NCBI GenBank assembly: GCA_020440605.1
Contig: JAGRNT010000006.1
Span: 62,001 to 126,000, forward strand
Reading direction: 5' to 3'
DNA: 64,000 nt
From: a bacterium
Lineage (GTDB): Bacteria; 4484-113; JAFGCY01
The notes below the pieces were generated by a model, which worked only from the letters and a program-made list of their open reading frames with translations, had not been told where the DNA came from and made no database searches. Shown here one piece after another: positions 54,753 to 62,926 of this stretch (its first letter is position 1; each line of letters opens with the position of its first letter). Position numbers and translations under genes: made by a program.

Positions 54753-56786
54753 ATGATGCAGCACAGGATGGAAGCTTACTATGATTTCTTCGGACGGCCA
54801 CTTGGCTGGCTGGTCCGGCTGCTGCTGCTCATCTCCCTGGCGGCACTGCCCTTCGTGTGGATCGGGGGACCGCTGTGGACCATGAGCTTCACCAGCAACC
54901 AGTACCCCGATCCGCTGAAGATGGCAATCCATGTCGACCATCTCGAGGGTCAGAAGACTGCGGATCGTGACGACCTGCGCGAGATCAACTCACTGAACCA
55001 CTACATCGGCATGAAGCCGCTGCTGGAGAGTGACTTCGCCGAGTTCCTCTGGCTGCCCTTCGCGATCGGGATATTCGGACTGCTGTGCCTGCGGCTGATC
55101 TTCCTCGGCAGGCTGCGGGACATCGTTGACGTCTTCATGCTGTTCGTGTACTTCGCACTGTTCAGCTTCTGGGACTTCTACAACAAGCTCTACAACTACG
55201 GCCACATCCTGGACCCGGAGGCGCCCATCAAGGTCGAGCCCTTCACTCCGCCGCTCTACGGCAGGGTGAAGGTTGCCAACTTCTGGGTTGAGAGTTTCCC
55301 GGGGGAGGCCAGCTATGCCCTGATGATCTTCGGGGGCATCCTGGCACTCGCCACCTTCATCGCCCTCTGGCAGGCCTGGAGAGACTGGCGCCGGCAGCGA
55401 TCGGAACTTTCGGCCGGGAACGGAGCAGGACTGGCAGTATTCATCCTGCTTGCCGCCCCATTGCTGCCTTCCACCGCGGATGCAGCTGAGCTGCGAGTGG
55501 GTCCCGGCGGACAATTCACCACACCCGCGGCGGCCATCACCGCAGCAGGTCCCGGTGACCAGATAGTCATTCTGCCCGGTGAATACCCGGGAAACCTCGT
55601 CATTGACAAGCAGCTCAGCATCCGGGGGGTGGAATTCCCGCGGATCATCGGCGAGCGGCAGGGAAGTGTAGTCACGATTGCCGCGGACGGTGTCAGCCTG
55701 GCCGGCCTGGACATCTCAGGCTCCGGCAAGGACATGATGCACAGTGACGCGGGAATCCACATTACGGCGAATGACGCACAGGTGAAGGACTGCAGGCTCA
55801 GTGACAACCTCTTCGGGGTGATGTTCCGTCTCGCTGAAAGGGCCACCGTCGAGGGGAACGTGATCCGCGGCCGTGCGGATGTCGGCATCGGCAGCCGCGG
55901 AGCAGGCTTGCATCTGTACGACAGCCATAACTGCGTGATACGGGACAACGATGTCAAGACAGTGCGCGACGGTGTCTACTTTGACCACTCCAACTACAAC
56001 GTCGTGGAGGACAACCGCTTCGCCGAACTGCGCTACGGAGTGCATTACATGTACTGCGAAGCCAACGAGTTCTACCGCAACGTCTTCCGCGACAGCGTGG
56101 CCGGTGCGGCAATCATGTACACGAACAATGTCAGCTTCAGTGAGAACCTGATCCTGAACAACAGGCTCGGGCACAATGCATTCGGGCTGCTCTTCCAGAG
56201 CTGCTACGACTGCACGGCAGAGCGTAACGTGATTGTCAACAACACCTGCGGATTCTTCCTGGAGCAGGCAGAAAACACCCTGTTGCGCAATAACCTTGTT
56301 GCCTACAATGATGTTGGAGCTGTAGTCTTCGGCAGTTCACTGAATACGACTTTCGAACACAATGACTTCATCCAGAACATCGCCACCCTTCGCACGATCG
56401 GCCGCTCCACCATGGACTGGGGAGCTGAAGGCGGAGGCAATTACTATTCAGACTACGAAGGTTACGACCTCGATGGGGATGGCCTTGGTGATGTGCCGCA
56501 TAAGCTGCAGGATGCCTTCGAGCATCTCACCGGAAACCATCCCCTCCTGAAACTCTATCTGTCAAGTGCGGCTGCAGACGCTCTGGTTCTCGCTGAACGG
56601 AGTTTCCCGGTTCTCCCTCACAGCGAGGTACTGGATCCCGAGCCTTGGACCCATCCCGTGAGTGGCGTCAGGCTGCAACTGGAACCTGGAGACAGGGCCC
56701 GCCCCAGGGGATCGTTGGCACTAGCAGTGCTGGCGCTGCTCGGGTGGGGCGGTTGCCTGTTCGGTATCAGGGGGTTGGCAAAATGA
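54753..56786 (+). CDS. nosD: NosB-NosD-like fusion
   Basis: The 677-aa product joins two parts. Residues 1-215 are a membrane domain with about four TM helices (LVRLLLLISLAALPFVWIGG; FGLLCLRLIFLGRL; FMLFVYFALFSFWDFYNKLY; ALMIFGGILALATFIALW), in the place and size of clade II NosB. From about 245 is a NosD right-handed beta-helix (RVGPGGQFTTPAAAITAAGP, then many NxxxxN turns as in YDSHNCVIRDNDVK), ending in a C-terminal TM. NosD is needed to build the CuZ site, likely with NosF/NosY. The fusion is not what I expect in model organisms, where NosB and NosD are separate. Confidence 0.85.
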   Translation: MMQHRMEAYYDFFGRPLGWLVRLLLLISLAALPFVWIGGPLWTMSFTSNQYPDPLKMAIHVDHLEGQKTADRDDLREINSLNHYIGMKPLLESDFAEFLWLPFAIGIFGLLCLRLIFLGRLRDIVDVFMLFVYFALFSFWDFYNKLYNYGHILDPEAPIKVEPFTPPLYGRVKVANFWVESFPGEASYALMIFGGILALATFIALWQAWRDWRRQRSELSAGNGAGLAVFILLAAPLLPSTADAAELRVGPGGQFTTPAAAITAAGPGDQIVILPGEYPGNLVIDKQLSIRGVEFPRIIGERQGSVVTIAADGVSLAGLDISGSGKDMMHSDAGIHITANDAQVKDCRLSDNLFGVMFRLAERATVEGNVIRGRADVGIGSRGAGLHLYDSHNCVIRDNDVKTVRDGVYFDHSNYNVVEDNRFAELRYGVHYMYCEANEFYRNVFRDSVAGAAIMYTNNVSFSENLILNNRLGHNAFGLLFQSCYDCTAERNVIVNNTCGFFLEQAENTLLRNNLVAYNDVGAVVFGSSLNTTFEHNDFIQNIATLRTIGRSTMDWGAEGGGNYYSDYEGYDLDGDGLGDVPHKLQDAFEHLTGNHPLLKLYLSSAAADALVLAERSFPVLPHSEVLDPEPWTHPVSGVRLQLEPGDRARPRGSLALAVLALLGWGGCLFGIRGLAK

Positions 56787-57715
56787 CAGACGTATTGCGA
56801 GTTGACGGGCTTTACAAGAATTACGGTGACGTCAAGGCCGTCCGCGGAGTCAGCCTTGCAGTGGCTCCCGGAGAGGTGGTTGCGCTGCTCGGCCCCAACG
56901 GAGGTGGTAAGACAACCACGATCCGCTGCATTGCCGGGCTGCTTCGCGCTGACAGCGGCATCATCAGTGTCAACGGCTTTGACCTGCAGCGCCAGTACAG
57001 GGATGCACGTAGGCAATTCAGTTATCTGCCCCAGCAGGCGCAATTCCCCGCCCAGCTGACCGTGCGAGAGATTGCTGTTTTCCATGCCAGCCTGCGGGGA
57101 CTGGGACGCGATTCCGCGGATAAGGCCCTGCTTGCATGTGGACTGGCGGAATCGGCCTTCGAACGCACTTCTGGACAGCTCTCGGGAGGCATGCGGCAGC
57201 GCCTGGCACTGGCGCTCAGCAGTCTCGGTGATCCGGACCTGATGCTGTTTGATGAACCGACAGCCAATCTGGATCCACAGGGAGCACTTGACTTCCGCGT
57301 GACGGCGGCAAAGTGGCGTGACGATGGACGGGCGATCCTCCTGTCAACCCATGTCCTCGCTGATGTTGAAGCACTGGCCAGCCGTGTGATTGTGCTGGTT
57401 GACGGTGCCCCGGTCGCAGATGAGCCGGTCGCCAGGCTCCGCAGTCGTCTCAGCCGCACGGCCCGACTGCGGATCAACGTCGGCAACCCGCAGCCGGCTC
57501 ATGTAGAAGCCGCCCTGGCAGCCGGTGCGCTGGATGCCTCGCTTAACTGCCAGTCCGTGCTCGTGACCGGCTGCGGCACCGAACGCATGGAGATTCTCGA
57601 TCGCTTTCGCAGTATTGGTCCAGTGTTGGACTTCGACACCGAGCGCCCCACGCTGGAGGATGTCTACGTGCAGTACCTGAAAGGGGCTGAGGAGGCAGAC
57701 AATGAAGAAGAATAG
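56783..57715 (+). CDS. nosF: ABC transporter ATPase NosF
   Basis: ATG at 56783, overlapping the NosD stop by 4 bp, gives 310 aa. Walker A is GPNGGGKTT, the signature LSGGMRQRLALA, Walker B LMLFDEPTANLDP, and the switch His STHVLADVEALA. With NosY it forms the transporter thought to supply a sulfur species, or drive copper delivery, for CuZ assembly. It overlaps nosL by 14 bp. Confidence 0.95.
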   Translation: MTDVLRVDGLYKNYGDVKAVRGVSLAVAPGEVVALLGPNGGGKTTTIRCIAGLLRADSGIISVNGFDLQRQYRDARRQFSYLPQQAQFPAQLTVREIAVFHASLRGLGRDSADKALLACGLAESAFERTSGQLSGGMRQRLALALSSLGDPDLMLFDEPTANLDPQGALDFRVTAAKWRDDGRAILLSTHVLADVEALASRVIVLVDGAPVADEPVARLRSRLSRTARLRINVGNPQPAHVEAALAAGALDASLNCQSVLVTGCGTERMEILDRFRSIGPVLDFDTERPTLEDVYVQYLKGAEEADNEEE

Positions 57716-58148
57716 GGCCACCAGTAGCCTGCTCGTGCTCTGCCTGCTTCTTGCATCATGCAGCAAGGGTCCACCGGAACCGATTGAGATAGTGCTGGAT
57801 GAGGACAGTTGTGAGGTCTGCCGCATGGCCGTCTCACAGCGCAGGTTTGCAGCAGAGATCGTCAAGACAGACAGGACCGCATTCTACTTCGATGACATCG
57901 GCTGCCTTGTTGAAATGGCCCGTGATCCAGGCATTCCGGAGGGAGCAGTTGCCTTCGTGGTGGATTTTGACAGCCAGGCCTGGCTCAGGGCCGACCAGGC
58001 ATATTTCCTGCATGCGAAGGACTTGCCCTCACCGATGAGCTACGGGCTGGGAGCATTCGAGAGCCCGGCAGGAGCTGAGCAGGCGGGCAAGGAATGGCCT
58101 GGAACCGTCATGCAGTGGGACCAGCTGGTCCTGGAGTGGCAGCCATGA
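57702..58148 (+). CDS. nosL: Copper chaperone lipoprotein NosL
   Basis: The 148-aa product has a lipobox (LLASCSKG) and the metal-binding motif EDSCEVCRMAVSQRRFAAEI followed by YFDDIGCLVEMA, typical of NosL, which brings copper(I) to NosZ maturation at the outer side of the membrane. Its stop overlaps the nosY start. Confidence 0.95.
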   Translation: MKKNRATSSLLVLCLLLASCSKGPPEPIEIVLDEDSCEVCRMAVSQRRFAAEIVKTDRTAFYFDDIGCLVEMARDPGIPEGAVAFVVDFDSQAWLRADQAYFLHAKDLPSPMSYGLGAFESPAGAEQAGKEWPGTVMQWDQLVLEWQP

Positions 58149-58984
58149 GCACGATTTCCCTGCGCATCAGCGGAATAATCGCACGCCAGGAATTGCGCAT
58201 TGCACTGCGCAACCGCTGGATCTTCGTCTATGCCGCGATCTTCACCGTCCTGACAACTGCGGTCAGTTATTTCGGCCTGAGCATCATTGAGTTTACGGGC
58301 TTCCAGGGCTTTGAGCGTACGACTGCCAGCCTGCTGAACCTGGTCCTGTACATTGTTCCACTAGCCGCGATGCTGATGACTGTCCAGAGTTTCACCGCCG
58401 ATGGTGGTTGTACGGACCAGCTGTTCACAGAACCGATCACCCGCGCGGAGATTGTGGCCGGAAAACTGTTCGGTGTAAGCTCCGCACTCAGCCTGGCAAC
58501 ACTCGTCGGTTTCGGGCTGCCCGGTGTCATGATCGCCAGGGAGACTGGGACCGTGGGACTGGGCAGCTACCTGGTGCTGGTGGGGTACAGCCTGGCGATC
58601 GCATGCTCCTTCTGCTCCATCGCGGCTTTGCTGACAATCGCCATGCAGCGCTCGCACCGAAGCTACGGAGTGGTCCTGATCGCATGGTTTGTGATGGTGC
58701 TGCTGTATGACCTTGGCATAATCGGGCTTGGGTTCCTCCTGCCGGAGGGAGTTGCCAACCGCGTGAGTTACATCAGCCTGTTCCTGAACCCGGTGGATGC
58801 CACACGGATATCCACATTGCTGGCGACTGTAGGCAAGGAGATGTTCGGTGCTGCTGGCGTGCTGCTGGTGAGGTCTCTGGGCGGTGTCAGTGAGGCACTC
58901 TTGCTTCTTGGCGCTGCACTTGCAGGCTGGATTGTGCTGCCTGGCTGGCTGGCGGCCCTGCTGCTGCGCCGCCAGGATATTTAA
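58145..58984 (+). CDS. nosY: ABC transporter permease NosY
   Basis: ATG at 58145 gives 279 aa; a longer frame from 58094 is within nosL. Six TM helices are seen, beginning WIFVYAAIFTVLTTAVSYFG. The EP-containing loop DQLFTEPITRAEIVAGK is characteristic of ABC-2 type NosY-like permeases. It pairs with NosF. The order F-L-Y, with nosL between, is a variant of the usual D-F-Y-L. Confidence 0.93.
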   Translation: MSTISLRISGIIARQELRIALRNRWIFVYAAIFTVLTTAVSYFGLSIIEFTGFQGFERTTASLLNLVLYIVPLAAMLMTVQSFTADGGCTDQLFTEPITRAEIVAGKLFGVSSALSLATLVGFGLPGVMIARETGTVGLGSYLVLVGYSLAIACSFCSIAALLTIAMQRSHRSYGVVLIAWFVMVLLYDLGIIGLGFLLPEGVANRVSYISLFLNPVDATRISTLLATVGKEMFGAAGVLLVRSLGGVSEALLLLGAALAGWIVLPGWLAALLLRRQDI

Positions 58985-59006
58985 ATCACTCGTAGGAAGG
59001 ACTGAC

Positions 59007-59726
59007 ATGAAAACACTTGATTCCGGGCGGACAGTAGCGGAAATGGCAACTGAGAACATGGCCCGAACCAGGGTCTTTGAGAGCTACGGCATTGACTACT
59101 GCTGTGGTGGCAATGTTCCTCTGCGTGAGGTCTGCGAGAGGGGTGGCATCGACCCTGACGAAATCCTGACTGCTCTGTCAGCGTGTGATGAAGAATCATC
59201 AGACGATGGAATAGACCTGCAGAATGCCGGTCTGGTGAGGCTGGCAGGTCATATCCTCGGGACACACCATGCTTTCCTGTGGGAGGAATTGCCCCGCCTG
59301 GATGAACTGCATGTCCATGTCTGCAGCCATCATGCGGCCCAGCAGCCCCAACTCATGAAGTCACTGGAGTTGTTCAGGGCACTGCGTGGGGAAATGGAAA
59401 ATCACATGCGAAACGAGGAGCAGGTGCTCTTCCCCCTGTGCGGTCCAATCATGGAAGGGTCCACGAATGAAATCAGATCCGCAGTCAATGTCCTGCTGGA
59501 TGGTTACGTTGAGGAACACGAATCTATCGGGCAGATGCTGTCGGAGATGCGTTCGATCCACAGGGGTTATGTTGCAGGAGAAGGGATGTGTCGCAAGCAG
59601 CAGGCTCTTATCTCAAGGTTGGAGAATCTCGAGCGAGACACCCATCTTCACGTGCATTTGGAGAACAATCTTCTGTTTCCGCAAATGCTGCGACTTTCTG
59701 AACAGGGTGCTGCTCCTGCCGGATAG
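59007..59726 (+). CDS. RIC/ScdA di-iron repair protein
   Basis: ATG at 59007 gives 239 aa. The ScdA_N domain has FESYGIDYCCGGNVPLREVC, and the hemerythrin-like part supplies di-iron ligands in LGTHHAFLWEEL, CSHHAAQQ, HMRNEEQVLFP, EEHESIGQML and HLENNLLFP. YtfE/ScdA proteins repair Fe-S clusters damaged by NO or oxidants. Placed 22 bp after nosY, it is the last gene of the operon and suits protection of the GltD-like and Rieske clusters. The island repeat follows 198 bp later. Confidence 0.92.
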   Translation: MKTLDSGRTVAEMATENMARTRVFESYGIDYCCGGNVPLREVCERGGIDPDEILTALSACDEESSDDGIDLQNAGLVRLAGHILGTHHAFLWEELPRLDELHVHVCSHHAAQQPQLMKSLELFRALRGEMENHMRNEEQVLFPLCGPIMEGSTNEIRSAVNVLLDGYVEEHESIGQMLSEMRSIHRGYVAGEGMCRKQQALISRLENLERDTHLHVHLENNLLFPQMLRLSEQGAAPAG

Positions 59727-59924
59727 GAACTGGAGGACATGGCAATAACGGCATGGCCTTTGTATGTGATTTTCGGCCTACAGCATTCAATGGATTTCCG
59801 GATGAATGATTGGATCAAGTATCCGCTAGGTTCAACTGTGATTCCTGGCTGATGAAATCCAAGGAAACAACTGGAATCCCAATCCTGATAGCCTAGTGTC
59901 ATGCTCTCCCCATAGCCCACGTTC

Positions 59925-59941
59925 CCTCCACCAATGTACTT
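59925..59941 (+). repeat. Putative right attachment repeat
   Basis: Exact 17-bp copy, same orientation, of the sequence at 16001-16017 that spans the ssrA 3' end. The flanks differ on both sides (A/C before, G/T after). The odds of such a match by chance in a window this size are tiny, so it is likely attR of an island. Confidence 0.75.
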
Positions 59942-59970
59942 TTACGAATGTTATTCCGATCGAATTCGAA

Positions 59971-60717
59971 ATGTATATTGCACACAACAAAATACGCGAA
60001 CATGAGTTTGGAATATGTAAGATAATTTCTGCACTTGCTTATCATATACATCCCAGAATTGCTGAACAAATCAGGAAGCGGAATCTGGAAGAAAGAGCAT
60101 ATTTCGCAGAACTATTCGGGGACATGGTCGATTTGGATAGTTATCTGTTTACTGGATCGGTTTGTGTTTTCCCCGGGGTCAAGCGCTATGTTAGTGGCAA
60201 GGGGAAACGTAGAGCTTACAATCCAGAGTATCGGGCAATCATAGATGACAACACATTCCCCCGACATGTCTGGTGCTTTCTCGAGTATGGAAATTCGTAC
60301 AATGGCCCGAACTGGAAGGCAACCGGATTAGGTCAGTTCGAACTGGCACATGTCTTTTCTCACAAGTCAAGCGAGCTGGAGCTTGAAAGTCGATTCTTCA
60401 ATGACTTCAATGCGGATCTGATACCAGATGGTGATTTCACATGTGCATGCAATGTAGTGTTGTTGCCAAAAGGGACTGTCAGACCAACAGACAACTCAGA
60501 CAACATCAAGGCTGCGTTCTACCAGAGGTATATTGACTTGTATGGAGAGGAATCTCTGAATGGTCGAGCTGGATTCAGAAGTGAGTTGGTTCCCGGTTGG
60601 TATTCTGAATTGAGTTGGAATGAGCCAATGCTTCCAGATGGATGGCAGGAACATATCGAGAGATTATTGAAATATAGAACGAAGAGAATATCTCATCTGA
60701 TATCAATTGCCAGGTAG
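59971..60717 (+). CDS. AT-rich orphan gene, 248 aa
   Basis: ATG at 59971 is chosen because the longer frame from 59896 crosses the attachment repeat; no clear ribosome site is seen. The product is soluble (MYIAHNKIREHEFGICKIIS; WCFLEYGNSYNGPNWKATG). A Cys pair CACNV is present, but no family is recognised. GC is much lower than neighbours, so the gene is probably acquired, although it lies just outside the repeat. It could be remains of an older insertion at the same site. Confidence 0.65.
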   Translation: MYIAHNKIREHEFGICKIISALAYHIHPRIAEQIRKRNLEERAYFAELFGDMVDLDSYLFTGSVCVFPGVKRYVSGKGKRRAYNPEYRAIIDDNTFPRHVWCFLEYGNSYNGPNWKATGLGQFELAHVFSHKSSELELESRFFNDFNADLIPDGDFTCACNVVLLPKGTVRPTDNSDNIKAAFYQRYIDLYGEESLNGRAGFRSELVPGWYSELSWNEPMLPDGWQEHIERLLKYRTKRISHLISIAR

Positions 60718-60748
60718 CCTATGGTTTGCTTAAAGCAGATGCAAGTAC

Positions 60749-60783
60749 AAAAAAGGCCTGCCACTGAAACTCAGGGCAGGCCT
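60749..60783 (-). terminator. Bidirectional-looking terminator, strongest leftward
   Basis: Minus-strand AGGCCTGCC and GGCAGGCCT form a 9-bp stem followed by UUUUUU, 29 bp past the stop of the Cys-rich gene. On the plus strand a CTTT run follows the stem. Confidence 0.88.
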
Positions 60784-60811
60784 CTTTGATTCTGGTTCAG
60801 TTCGGTTGGGT

Positions 60812-61411
60812 TTAGCCGTTACCGATCACGATCATCACTTCCGTCTCCTCCGGCTCAGGCTGCTGAGGCGGGAAGTAGGAGAAGTCATGGCGCGGCTCGG
60901 GCTTCTTTGCCACCGCCGGCGGCGGTGTCTTCTTCACAGGCACCGGCACTTCGGCCCTGGGCTCCTCCATCACCGGCTCGGGCACGCTGTCCCAGCACCA
61001 GAGGTCGCCCTTGAAGACCTTGTACCACTTGCCGCAGCGGCAGCTCTCATCGCAGAAGACACGCAGGGAGGCCCAGGTGACCATCACGTTGTCGTCCTCC
61101 TTGACCAGGCGGATGCTGCAGACATCGTTGGCATCCACGGGAGTGTCGAGCTGTGCCGTGGTCTCACAGCGGCACCAGTTGCCGTTGAAGGTGGCGGTAC
61201 CGAGCACGTTGCCCTGGCGGTCGAGGAACTCGGCCATCAGCGCTCCGCTTGCTCCATAGCAGCCACAGCATTCAGCATCGATCATCACGCAGGTGAAGGT
61301 ACAGCAGCGCGGCATCTTGATGCAGCGCAGGTCGATCTGCTCCGCGGCCCGGGCAGCACTGCCCCATGCCAGAATACAGAGCAGTGACAGTATGGAAACA
61401 AATCTCATCAT
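60812..61411 (-). CDS. Cysteine-rich secreted protein
   Basis: ATG at 61411 with GGGAG gives 199 aa; 16 upstream codons lack a ribosome site. A signal peptide (MMRFVSILSLLCILAWGSAARAA) precedes a compact domain with about 14 Cys, many in pairs (MPRCCTFTCVMIDAECCGCY, FCDESCRCGKWYKVF), suggesting disulfides or metal binding. The C-terminal third is a Pro/Glu/Lys linker. No family is recognised. Such a disulfide-rich protein could be a client of the exported thioredoxins at 5-11 kb, which is speculation. Confidence 0.7.
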   Translation of the reverse strand: MMRFVSILSLLCILAWGSAARAAEQIDLRCIKMPRCCTFTCVMIDAECCGCYGASGALMAEFLDRQGNVLGTATFNGNWCRCETTAQLDTPVDANDVCSIRLVKEDDNVMVTWASLRVFCDESCRCGKWYKVFKGDLWCWDSVPEPVMEEPRAEVPVPVKKTPPPAVAKKPEPRHDFSYFPPQQPEPEETEVMIVIGNG

Positions 61412-61559
61412 GTTCGACTCCCTAACATTGACCCGAAATTCTAACGCCTGATTCAGCACTTATACCTGCTTTACTCCACTTGCATGAAAATCCCTGAAAC
61501 ACTCCTGCAATCCAAACCTGGCCTGGAACTGTCTCGGAGCCCAGACATATAATTCCCAT

Positions 61560-62567
61560 GTGACTTCCCCTCAGAATGCAATACCCGAGCGCATGCGAGC
61601 CGCCTGCTATCACCGCTACGGTGGACCTGAGGTCCTGCAGGTTGAGGATGTTGATTTGACACAGCCAGGGACTGGGGAGGTGTTACTGCGCATCGAGGCC
61701 GCAGTGGTGTCCGCCACCGACGCCATCATGCGTCGCGGCAGGCCCTGGCCTGCGCGCATGGCGATGGGACTGATCCGGCCAGGTAAGCCGATACTGGGCA
61801 CTGAATTCTGTGGCACGGTGGAAGCCGTTGGCAGCAAGGTGGAGCGCTTCATCAAGGGAGACAGGCTGGTAGGGGCCAGCGGCGACAGTTTCGGCGCGCA
61901 TGCGCAGTTCATTCTGCAGAAGGAGGATGGTGTGCTGGCCCAGATCCCGCCAGCAGTCAGCCCGGCTGAGATGCTGGCGATTTCCGAGGGAGCGTTGACG
62001 GCTCTGCCCTTCCTGCGCGACGGTGGCAGCATCCGCCGCGGGATGCAGGTGCTTGTGATCGGCGCATCCGGCAGCGTGGGCACGGCGGCGGTGCAGCTGG
62101 CGGAGCATTTCGGTGCGGTGGTAACGGGAGTCTGCAGTGCCGGCAATGCCGAACTGGTGAAATCGCTGGGAGCATCACATGTGATCGACTACCGCAGTGA
62201 GGACTTCACCAAGGGCTCGGAGCGCTACGACATCATCTTCGACACCGTCGGCAGCAGCAGTTTCCCCCAGGCACGCAAGGTGCTCAAGCCCGGCGGGGTG
62301 TATCTGACAACAATGCTCTCCCTGCCGATCCTGCTGCAGATGCTGTTTAGCTCACGTAGTCGCGGGCAGCGGGCGAAGATCCTCTTCGCCGGAATGCGCG
62401 AGCCGAAACTGCGGGCGAAGGACCTGCGCTACATCTGCGACCTGGCAGCGAAGGGTGAGCTGCGCCCGGTGATTGACAGCCGCTATCCGCTTAATGAGAT
62501 CCGCCGTGCACATGGGCATGTTGACGGCGGACACAAGGTGGGCAGCGTGATCCTCGAGTTGCACTGA
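61560..62567 (+). CDS. MDR-family NAD(P)-dependent oxidoreductase
   Basis: The 335-aa protein is a zinc-independent medium-chain dehydrogenase/reductase of quinone-oxidoreductase type: N-terminal GroES-like part with GPEVLQVEDVDL, ILGTEFCGTVEAVG, then the nucleotide-binding VLVIGASGSVGTAAVQLAEH and VIDYRSEDFTKG. Zinc ligands are absent. The substrate is unknown. Start GTG at 61560 or ATG at 61593. Confidence 0.88.
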   Translation: MTSPQNAIPERMRAACYHRYGGPEVLQVEDVDLTQPGTGEVLLRIEAAVVSATDAIMRRGRPWPARMAMGLIRPGKPILGTEFCGTVEAVGSKVERFIKGDRLVGASGDSFGAHAQFILQKEDGVLAQIPPAVSPAEMLAISEGALTALPFLRDGGSIRRGMQVLVIGASGSVGTAAVQLAEHFGAVVTGVCSAGNAELVKSLGASHVIDYRSEDFTKGSERYDIIFDTVGSSSFPQARKVLKPGGVYLTTMLSLPILLQMLFSSRSRGQRAKILFAGMREPKLRAKDLRYICDLAAKGELRPVIDSRYPLNEIRRAHGHVDGGHKVGSVILELH

Positions 62568-62926
62568 ACACAGCTGGCTCCAATTCACGCTGAATTGCAA
62601 AAATCAACTATGTGGCACCACTGCTTGAGAACTCGGACCAATCGTCACCGGGTCAATAAAATCTACCCAGTCACTCCTGCTAACAACGAGCGGCTTGCCA
62701 GATTCCCCCGCTGTGCTGATGCCAATCACAACCCTGGCATCCCGTGGTACTTCTCTCCCCGGCGTCAAAGTCCAGGCAGGGCAACCAGCTATACAAACAT
62801 GCGAGCAATGCTGATTTGCAGGATCTGCCAATCTTCAAATGGCCCATGGCAAGTCCCAGACGAGACTCGTTTCAACCGGATTACTTCAATATAGAATTGG
62901 AGCAGCTGCCGTTGCTGCAGCCCCCA
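62568..62926. other. Intergenic region before typA
   Basis: 359 bp between convergent genes. I see no gene with a ribosome site and no convincing terminator; short frames in it have no coding character. Confidence 0.5.

Larger units (their letters stand above)
16001..59941. mobile_element. Putative 43.9-kb genomic island integrated at ssrA
   Basis: The interval is delimited by the exact 17-bp direct repeats at 16001 and 59925. It holds a serine-recombinase module near its left end, a defence-type operon, an R-M controller-like regulator, an IS3 remnant and a complete nos operon. Its left third and the IS surroundings are poorer in GC than the flanks, while the nos genes resemble the flanks in composition, so it is a mosaic. 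A repeat that rebuilds the ssrA end is typical of tyrosine-integrase islands, yet no full tyrosine integrase is present, only a lone N-terminal domain at 21399-21725. Loss of the integrase or serial integration would explain this. The boundaries are inferred from the repeat alone. Confidence 0.6.

Noticed and set aside
62604..62831. 75-codon leftward frame before typA
   Set aside because: No ribosome site, odd composition and no recognisable feature; treated as non-coding.
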